This document shows, one piece after another, positions 4,712 to 8,655 of a stretch of DNA of 8,655 nt. Each line of letters starts with the position of its first letter. The first letter of the stretch is position 1. The stretch spans positions 1 to 8,655 of the forward strand of contig JAUWXZ010000023.1 of the NCBI GenBank assembly GCA_030616125.1, read 5' to 3'. Under the pieces are notes generated by a model that was given only the letters and a program-made list of their open reading frames with translations, had not been told where the DNA came from and ran no database searches. The stretch comes from Candidatus Aenigmatarchaeota archaeon. GTDB lineage: Archaea; Aenigmatarchaeota; Aenigmatarchaeia; CG10238-14; SCSR01. The translations under genes were made by a program, and so were the position numbers.

Positions 4712-5131
4712 ATGAATCCTCCAAGGCAGGCAGCAATAAAAACACTAAATAGTTTCAAACAAACTTTTCCAATCATCGTAGGAGTTTTATTACTTGTCGC
4801 ACTGGTCATTACTGTAATTCCAAAAGGGGTTTATCCTAAAATTTTTACTGGAAATAAGGTTGTAGATCCTCTAGTTGGATCTACGTTTGGTAGTATCGCT
4901 GCAGGATCCCCGTTAACAAGTTACATCATCGGTGGTGAATTGCTAAATAAAGGTGTTAGCATGATTGCTATAACAGCATTTATCATTAGTTGGGTTACAG
5001 TTGGAATTGTTCAACTACCTGCCGAAAGTCTGATGCTTGGAAAAAAATTTGCAATCACTAGAAACATCGTCAGTTTTATAACAAGCGTAATAGTTGCCAT
5101 CTTAACCGTTTTTGTATTGGGTTTTCTATGA
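4712..5131 (+). CDS. Membrane protein, probable first half of a split permease
   Basis: A 139-residue hydrophobic protein with membrane segments at about residues 18-37, 82-101 and 113-139, plus a Gly/Ser-rich stretch (STFGSIAAGSPLTSY, 57-71) that could be re-entrant. The block 'GS-Gly-rich turn, LLNKGV, AFIISW, LGKKFAITRN' resembles one repeat of the PF03773 (ArsP/DUF318) permeases, which have two pseudosymmetric halves. The cysteine motif often found in the turn of that family is absent. Its TGA overlaps the next gene's ATG (ATGA), so the two halves are probably made in equal amounts. The ATG at 4712 lies one base after the DNMO stop. Substrate unknown; the flanking DNMO genes suggest metal, sulfur or a metal-sulfur species. 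Confidence 0.8.
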   Translation: MNPPRQAAIKTLNSFKQTFPIIVGVLLLVALVITVIPKGVYPKIFTGNKVVDPLVGSTFGSIAAGSPLTSYIIGGELLNKGVSMIAITAFIISWVTVGIVQLPAESLMLGKKFAITRNIVSFITSVIVAILTVFVLGFL

Positions 5132-5640
5132 TAAGAAAAATATTAAACAAAATTGGTGCACAATGGTTTTTTCTTACAATCATGTGTGTTGCTTACTTAA
5201 TTGTTGGGCTCGTAAATTTTACTATATTCGAAAATACAATTTTGGCATTTGTAGGACTTTTTTGGAAAATTCTGCCCATTTTACCTTTGATTTTTGGTCT
5301 GATCCTTTTGTCAAACTTGTTTCTCGATCCTAAAAGAATCACAAAATACCTTGGAAGAAAAGCAGGATTTAAAGGTTGGTTCATTTCAATTTTTGGAGGA
5401 ATACTTTCAACTGGACCAATTTACATGTGGTACCCACTTCTTAGTGACTTAAAGGAAAAGGGTATGAAAAATTCGTTTATTGCTACTTTTCTTTATAACC
5501 GTGCAATCAAATTACCGCTTATGCCTATGATGATTTTTTATTTTGGATGGCCATTTACACTTGTTCTTACAGCATTAATGATTATATTTTCTGTGACTAA
5601 TGGACTTATTGTTGAAAAACTTATAAAGGTGAGAAAATGA
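5128..5640 (+). CDS. Membrane protein, probable second half of a split permease
   Basis: A 170-residue hydrophobic protein with membrane segments at about 12-31, 38-64, 82-100, 115-139 and 142-162. The region GRKAGFKGWFISIFGGILST followed by GPIYMWYPLLSDLKEKGM and FLYNRAIKLP has the 'Gly-rich turn, P, LL-x-D/KGM, x-FL' layout of a PF03773-like permease repeat, matching the pattern in the upstream half. N-R-A-I-K-L-P in the fourth segment has polar and charged residues inside the membrane region, consistent with a transport path. It starts in an ATGA overlap with its partner and ends in an ATGA overlap with the second DNMO gene, so all three are translationally coupled. The family assignment is by pattern only. 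Confidence 0.8.
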   Translation: MIRKILNKIGAQWFFLTIMCVAYLIVGLVNFTIFENTILAFVGLFWKILPILPLIFGLILLSNLFLDPKRITKYLGRKAGFKGWFISIFGGILSTGPIYMWYPLLSDLKEKGMKNSFIATFLYNRAIKLPLMPMMIFYFGWPFTLVLTALMIIFSVTNGLIVEKLIKVRK

Positions 5641-5954
5641 AGATTGCTGTCGCTACAACTGAAAAAAATGAAAATTCTGAAATAAGTCAGCAAGCTGGCA
5701 GAGCACCATATTATTTGATTTTTGATGAAAATAGCAAGCTTCTAGAAACAGTTTCTAATCCATTTAGTATTGGCGGTGGTGGTGCTGGCTTTGGTGTAGC
5801 AAAGATGCTTTCTGATAAAAATGTCAATATTGTTATTGCTGGAAAATTTGGGCCAAATATGATGGAAGCACTAACATCCCGTGAAGTAAAATATTGTGAA
5901 AAAACGGGCACTGCAAAAGATGCTGTACAAAAATATTTGAAAGAATCAACTTAA
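5637..5954 (+). CDS. DNMO (NifB/NifX-like) protein, second copy, tailless
   Basis: A 105-residue PF02579 protein. Blocks: MKIAVATTEK at the start, QQAGRAPYYLIFD (18-30), IGGGGAGFGVAKML (45-58), AGKFGPNMME (68-77) and AVQKYLKEST at the end. It has the same fold layout as the DNMO protein at 4300-4710 but ends directly after the last helix, without the Gly/Arg tail, and the 'DPRFGRS' block reads 'QQAGRAP'. It contains one cysteine (C87), in a position typical of a strand edge. It is the last gene of the operon, in ATGA overlap with the permease half. Two unlike DNMO subunits flanking a permease suggest one tailed, possibly storage or scaffold, form and one delivery or regulatory form; this is inference. 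Confidence 0.93.
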   Translation: MKIAVATTEKNENSEISQQAGRAPYYLIFDENSKLLETVSNPFSIGGGGAGFGVAKMLSDKNVNIVIAGKFGPNMMEALTSREVKYCEKTGTAKDAVQKYLKEST

Positions 5955-5959
5955 AAAAA

Positions 5960-5981
5960 TAAAGTTTCGTAACCAACTTTA
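5960..5981 (+). terminator. Possible hairpin after the DNMO-permease operon
   Basis: TAAAGTT and AACTTTA form a 7-bp inverted repeat around an 8-base loop, 6 bp after the last DNMO stop. The stem is A+T-rich and no long T-run follows, so it may be a weak terminator, an mRNA-stabilising hairpin or chance. Confidence 0.25.
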
Positions 5982-6036
5982 ACAACTTACCAAAACATTC
6001 TTAAGTATTCAAAGCAATGATACTTTAGGTGATAAG

Positions 6037-6276
6037 TTGGCAGACGTTATGAAAAAAGATGGAAGGTTAGAACCTTTCCAAAAGGAAAAAATTATTAATG
6101 GTTGTGTCAATGCTGGTGCTTCAAGAGAAATTGCAGAAAAAATTGCAAACGAAGTTGAGTCTAAAGCATCTGATCAAATGCCGACAAGTCAAATAAAAGA
6201 AATAGTTATTGCTGGACTGGAAAGAGATGCACCAGAGGCAGTTGCAACATTTAATGCATACGTAAAACCAAAGTAA
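6037..6276 (+). CDS. Free-standing ATP-cone domain protein
   Basis: A 79-residue protein that is almost entirely one ATP-cone domain (PF03477), the nucleotide-binding regulatory module normally fused to ribonucleotide reductases or NrdR. The signature V-x-K-x-D-G-x5-F is present near the N-terminus (V4, K7? and D8-G9, F14), followed by KEKIINGC, the helix ASREIAEKIANEVES and the closing IVIAGLERDAPEAVATFNAYV. No reductase or zinc finger is attached. A role as a nucleotide-sensing subunit acting in trans is plausible, but no partner is visible here. The TTG at 6037 is chosen because GGTGAT at 6028-6033 lies three bases before it; ATG 6049 would cut into the domain's first strand. A T-rich run follows the stop. 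Confidence 0.88.
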   Translation: MADVMKKDGRLEPFQKEKIINGCVNAGASREIAEKIANEVESKASDQMPTSQIKEIVIAGLERDAPEAVATFNAYVKPK

Positions 6277-6278
6277 AA

Positions 6279-6294
6279 CTTTTTTCTTTTTTTT
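6279..6294 (+). terminator. T-run terminator after the ATP-cone gene
   Basis: Two runs of T (6280-6285 and 6287-6294), broken by a single C, begin 3-4 bp after the ATP-cone stop. Archaeal RNA polymerase terminates at such T-runs without needing a hairpin. The run reaches the stop of the convergent zinc-ribbon gene. Confidence 0.6.
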
Positions 6295-6679
6295 ATTTCA
6301 TTATGAAAATATATTTCATCGGCATGAAAGCTTCTAAATCACACTGATAAGCGCAATTCACACACTTATAACCAATAACTATTTCTTTATTCAACAGATT
6401 TTTTCCTTTCAAGGGAATAATAATACTTCTACATATCGGACATTTATCAATTTTCTTAATTTTGGGCATACGTTTTGTTTTTGCTTTAACTTCAATTCCT
6501 GGAATTGTTAGAGCTAGTTTCTTAACTCTTTGAGGAGATAAACTGTACTTATTTTCTTTCTTAAGTCTTCTCAAAACTAGTTTACATAGCTCTTCTTGAG
6601 ATTCAACTTTTAGTCTAGCAGAAACTGCTTTTTTAATTTCCTCTATTATTTTATCTTTTTTAGGAATTTTTCTTTTCAT
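6293..6679 (-). CDS. Zinc-ribbon hypothetical protein with basic helical N-terminus
   Basis: A 128-residue basic protein. Residues 1-60 are helical and Lys/Arg-rich (IIEEIKKAVSARL, EELCKLVLRRLKKE, LSPQRVKKLALTIPG), consistent with a small helical or winged-helix nucleic-acid-binding domain. Residues 78-118 form a zinc ribbon: C80-x2-C83 and C106-x2-C109, plus C113. The order 'SPQRVKKLAL-PGIEV-zinc ribbon' looks like a conserved archaeal family, but I cannot name it. I chose ATG 6679: a TATA-like box (GTATTAAAAC, 6706-6715) is 27-36 bp upstream, fitting a leaderless transcript, whereas the longer TTG start at 6703 would fall almost on top of that box. It is convergent with the ATP-cone gene and divergent from the membrane protein at 6755. 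Confidence 0.8.
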   Translation of the reverse strand: MKRKIPKKDKIIEEIKKAVSARLKVESQEELCKLVLRRLKKENKYSLSPQRVKKLALTIPGIEVKAKTKRMPKIKKIDKCPICRSIIIPLKGKNLLNKEIVIGYKCVNCAYQCDLEAFMPMKYIFIMK

Positions 6680-6705
6680 TCTATTAAGAATTAACTTGCT
6701 CAAGA

Positions 6706-6715
6706 GTTTTAATAC
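6706..6715 (-). promoter_or_regulatory. TATA-like box for the zinc-ribbon gene at 6293-6679
   Basis: GTATTAAAAC on the minus strand is 27-36 bp upstream of the ATG at 6679. The spacing suggests a leaderless mRNA and helps decide the start codon. Confidence 0.45.
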
Positions 6716-6754
6716 TTATCAAAAAGTTGATTTTTCTAAACACATATTTTTAAT

Positions 6755-7180
6755 ATGAAAAAGAAAAAATTTCCAGGTTTACATCCATTAGGGAATCTCG
6801 TTCTTGGTATTTGCTCGATTCCTGTGATATTATTAGTTCTTAGTTATTATTTTTCATTAGAGATTGTTTATTCACTGTTGATAGGTGTAATAATTGGTTT
6901 ATTGGCCGATCTCCTATGGTTTACTTGGCTCAAACATAATTTTAAATTTTATGTTAAATTTTTAAAAAATCATAAAAAATATTTTACTAAATATTGCAGA
7001 AGATGTTGGTCAAGGTTTTTATTTTATCTCATAACTATTTTGATAGCAATGTTTATTTTCTTTGAATGGGGTTTGCTTGCAGCTTTTTGTATTATACTGG
7101 GGGTATGTTTTATTAACTTATTTTTCTACGAAAAAGAGAAAACTTTTTATAAAAAATTATTAAAAGAAATTCAAAAGTAA
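6755..7180 (+). CDS. Small membrane protein, hypothetical
   Basis: A 141-residue protein with four predicted membrane segments at about 12-32, 35-56, 88-103 and 106-124, arranged as two hairpins joined by a basic cytoplasmic-type loop (residues 58-86: many Lys/Arg plus YCRRCW). The C-terminus is a charged helix (EKEKTFYKKLLKEIQK). I recognise no family and no catalytic motif; the two cysteines in CRRCW (81 and 84) could bind metal or form a disulfide, but are not enough for a prediction. The ATG at 6755 has no Shine-Dalgarno and follows A+T-rich sequence. The gene stands alone: the upstream gene is divergent, and tRNA genes follow 44 bp downstream with their own TATA-like box. Confidence 0.8.
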   Translation: MKKKKFPGLHPLGNLVLGICSIPVILLVLSYYFSLEIVYSLLIGVIIGLLADLLWFTWLKHNFKFYVKFLKNHKKYFTKYCRRCWSRFLFYLITILIAMFIFFEWGLLAAFCIILGVCFINLFFYEKEKTFYKKLLKEIQK

Positions 7181-7194
7181 AATTATCAGTTTTT

Positions 7195-7208
7195 TAATAA
7201 ATATTAAA
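7195..7208 (+). promoter_or_regulatory. TATA-like box for the tRNA-Ser/tRNA-Gly unit
   Basis: TAATAAATATTAAA is centred about 24 bp before the first base of tRNA-Ser. A T-run just before it (7190-7195) may end the upstream membrane-protein transcript. This box probably drives both tRNAs and perhaps the following oxidoreductase. Confidence 0.5.
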
Positions 7209-7224
7209 CCATTTTACATAATAT

Positions 7225-7308
7225 GCCCAGATCGCCTAATCAGGTATGGCGCCAGCCTGGAGAGCTGGTGGTCTTCGGACCGTGTGGGTTCAAATCCCAC
7301 TCTGGGCG
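7225..7308 (+). tRNA. tRNA-Ser(GGA)
   Basis: A type II tRNA. The acceptor GCCCAGA pairs with TCTGGGC over 7 bp. The D arm pairs GCC with GGC around a GG-containing loop. The anticodon arm is CCAGC-CTGGAGA-GCTGG with anticodon GGA. The long variable arm is a perfect GGTC-TTCG-GACC hairpin, and the T arm is GTGGG-TTCAAAT-CCCAC. The discriminator is G73, as expected for serine. There is no intron and no encoded CCA. Only 3 nt separate it from tRNA-Gly. Confidence 0.97.
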
Positions 7309-7311
7309 CTT

Positions 7312-7396
7312 GCGGTTGTGGTCCAGTCTGGTTAAGACGCGAGCTTCCCAAGTTAAGAAAAAGCTTGCAACCCGGGTTCAAATCCCGGCATCCGCA
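7312..7396 (+). tRNA. tRNA-Gly(CCC) with a short intron
   Basis: A type I tRNA. The acceptor GCGGTTG pairs with CATCCGC at six of seven positions, with a U-U mismatch at 5:68. The D arm pairs GTC with GAC around a GG-containing loop. The anticodon stem is CGAGC/GCTTG, the variable loop is CAAC, the T arm is CCGGG-TTCAAAT-CCCGG, and the discriminator is A73. The D-arm and T-arm sequences match archaeal tRNA-Gly closely. The anticodon loop is 18 nt; removing about 11 nt after position 37 leaves TTCCCAA with anticodon CCC. A one-base shift of the stem would give UCC, but that would remove position 26 and shorten the variable loop. No CCA is encoded. A protein-coding ATG follows 4 nt later. Confidence 0.88.
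7351..7361 (+). other. Probable 11-nt intron in tRNA-Gly
   Basis: The extra bases in the anticodon loop read about AGTTAAGAAAA, at the usual archaeal position 37/38. Runs of A leave the exact boundaries ambiguous by a base. At 11 nt it is about as short as known archaeal tRNA introns get. I could not draw a convincing bulge-helix-bulge; the precursor could instead extend the anticodon stem to 8 bp (GCGAGCTT/AAGCTTGC). Confidence 0.65.
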
Positions 7397-7400
7397 TAAA

Positions 7401-8655
7401 ATGAAACAAAAAATAATTTGGAATGGAGATGTAATAGTAGTAGGCGGCGGACCTGCAGGAATAGCCAGTGCTATTTCTTCTGCAAGACATGGAGCAAAGA
7501 CCCTTTTAATAGAGAGATATAATTGTCTTGGTGGAATGGCAACAAATGCTTTGGTATATCCATTTATGTCTTCCCATGGCAGAAGGGTAGTTAAAGGAAT
7601 ATTTGATGAAATAGTAAAAAGATTAAAAAATTCTGGAGGATATCGTGAAGAAAATGGTTATGGCAAGTTTGATATTGAGGTGTATAAGTCTATTCTTGAA
7701 GAAATGTGCATCAAAAACAAGGTAGAATTGTTGTACCAGACTTTGGCAGTTGACGTTTTGGTAAAAAATAACAAAATACGCGGAATTGTGGTAGAAAATA
7801 AATCAGGTCGCCAAATGATGTTAGGTAAAATAATAATAGACGCAACCGGTGATGCTGATATCGCATATAAAGCAGGAGTTCCTTACAAAGAAGGAAGAAA
7901 AAAAGATGGTCTAACTCAGCCCATGACTTTAATGTTTAGGGTTGGTGGAGTAAAAAGAGAGGAAGTAGAGATATATAGAAGAGAAAATCCTTTGGATAGG
8001 TATTTTAACAAATTAATGAATGAGGCTATGAAAAACAAAGATTTGATACCTATACCTGTGGATGAGATTCTTTTCTTTTTTTATCTTAACAAAGGAGAGG
8101 TGATTGTAAATACCACAAGAATACCAGATCTTAAAGGAACAAATGCATGGGACTTAACTAAGGCTATGATAGAGGGGAGAAAACAAGTTATGTCCCTAAT
8201 AAAATTCTTCAGGAAATATCTTCCTGGATTTGAAAATTGTTATCTGGTCTCTACTGCCCCAACCATAGGAGTAAGAGAAACGAGAAGAATAAAAGGGTTG
8301 TATACAATCACTGAAAAAGATATTTTATCTTGCAGGAAATTTCCAGACGTTATTGCGTGTGGTTTTTATGGTATAGACATTCATAAGCCAGAAGACGGTA
8401 CCACGATGAGATCCATAGCATCGGGTAAAAATTATAACATACCTTATCGTGCTTTAATTCCAAAGAAGATAAAAAACCTGTTAGTAGCAGGGAGGTGTAT
8501 ATCTTCAACACACGAAGCACATTCTGCAATAAGGATTCAACCTCAATGTATGGCTATAGGGCAGGCAGCAGGTACAGCAGCAGCGTTGAGTTTGAAAGCT
8601 AAGACGATTCCAAGAAAATTAGATATAAAAAAATTACAAATTGTTTTAATTAAAG
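7401..8655 (+). CDS. FAD-dependent oxidoreductase (PF12831-like), 3' end cut by window
   Basis: 418 residues are visible, with the stop beyond the right edge; family members are commonly not much longer, so little is missing. The N-terminus is a Rossmann FAD-binding motif (VIVVGGGPAGIASA, residues 12-25; E38 at the end of the second strand), followed by RYNCLGGMATNALV (39-52), typical of the FAD_oxidored group. A second dinucleotide motif is IIDATGDADIAYKAG (145-159). Further blocks are APTIGVRETRRIKG, YNIPYRALIP and a C-terminal FAD-contacting segment NLLVAGRCISSTHEAHSAIR through GQAAGTAAAL. The substrate is not predictable; members act on varied small molecules, often in anaerobes. The ATG lies 4 nt after tRNA-Gly with no room for a ribosome site, so the mRNA is probably near-leaderless after tRNA processing. 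Confidence 0.93.
   Translation, partial: MKQKIIWNGDVIVVGGGPAGIASAISSARHGAKTLLIERYNCLGGMATNALVYPFMSSHGRRVVKGIFDEIVKRLKNSGGYREENGYGKFDIEVYKSILEEMCIKNKVELLYQTLAVDVLVKNNKIRGIVVENKSGRQMMLGKIIIDATGDADIAYKAGVPYKEGRKKDGLTQPMTLMFRVGGVKREEVEIYRRENPLDRYFNKLMNEAMKNKDLIPIPVDEILFFFYLNKGEVIVNTTRIPDLKGTNAWDLTKAMIEGRKQVMSLIKFFRKYLPGFENCYLVSTAPTIGVRETRRIKGLYTITEKDILSCRKFPDVIACGFYGIDIHKPEDGTTMRSIASGKNYNIPYRALIPKKIKNLLVAGRCISSTHEAHSAIRIQPQCMAIGQAAGTAAALSLKAKTIPRKLDIKKLQIVLIK

Noticed and set aside
4712..5640. A single permease gene broken by frameshift
   Set aside because: Both frames have clean starts and stops with an ATGA overlap, the same coupling used at 5637, and each half looks like a complete repeat unit.
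3473..5954. Nitrogenase cofactor (nif) operon
   Set aside because: No radical-SAM NifB, nitrogenase subunit or MRP-type ATPase is present; DNMO domains also occur in many organisms that do not fix nitrogen.
7340..7367. Anticodon UCC for the glycine tRNA by shifting the stem one base
   Set aside because: The shift removes position 26 and leaves a 3-nt variable loop; the CCC register matches standard tRNA-Gly layout.
7225..7400. Integration site (att) at the tRNA pair with the oxidoreductase as cargo
   Set aside because: No repeated tRNA 3' end, integrase or other mobile-element signature is visible in the window.
1..8655. CRISPR array, insertion sequence or replication origin
   Set aside because: I saw no regularly spaced repeats, transposase, terminal inverted repeats or clustered origin boxes.

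Overview
The window is archaeal. It encodes ribosomal protein eL40, the transcript-cleavage factor TFS, a PCNA sliding clamp, a DUF99/UPF0215 protein and an archaeal/ER-type signal peptidase. The tRNA genes lack an encoded CCA and two of three carry introns. TATA-like A+T boxes sit 25-35 bp upstream of starts, and several genes begin with TTG or GTG after GGTGAT-type Shine-Dalgarno sites. The DNA is A+T-rich and very compact, which fits a small-genome lineage such as a DPANN archaeon, but I cannot name the phylum from this window alone.

Layout. 1-765 (minus strand): the 5' part of an unrecognised gene running off the left edge, a tRNA-Cys(GCA) with a non-canonically placed intron, a small zinc-ribbon protein, and eL40. 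864-3462 (plus): a tightly overlapping information-processing operon with a DUF99 nuclease-like protein (apparently frameshifted near its start), type I signal peptidase, TFS, a small OB-fold-like protein and PCNA. 3473-5954: a UPF0251 helix-turn-helix regulator (minus), divergent from a five-gene operon (plus) of a Gly/Arg-rich DUF5320 protein, a DNMO (NifB/NifX-like) protein with a Gly/Arg tail, two small membrane proteins that look like halves of a split permease, and a second DNMO protein. 6037-6276: a free-standing ATP-cone protein. 6293-6679 (minus): a zinc-ribbon hypothetical. 6755-7180: a small membrane protein. 7225-7396: tandem tRNA-Ser(GGA) and intron-containing tRNA-Gly(CCC). From 7401: an FAD-dependent oxidoreductase starting 4 nt after the tRNA-Gly and running off the right edge.

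The most interesting unit is 3473-5954. No NifB radical-SAM domain, nitrogenase gene or MRP-type ATPase is present, so this is not a nitrogenase cofactor operon. A regulator, a cationic Gly/Arg protein with a coiled coil, a DNMO protein with a cationic tail (reminiscent of the Pyrococcus iron-sulfur storage protein IssA), a two-subunit permease and a second DNMO protein together suggest a self-contained metal or iron-sulfur handling system. Two matching TGCA-N3-GCAC sites in the divergent promoter region are candidate operators. The function is inferred.

No stretch longer than 300 bases lacks a gene. The longest gaps (3800-3895, 766-863 and 5955-6036) hold promoter-like sequence.
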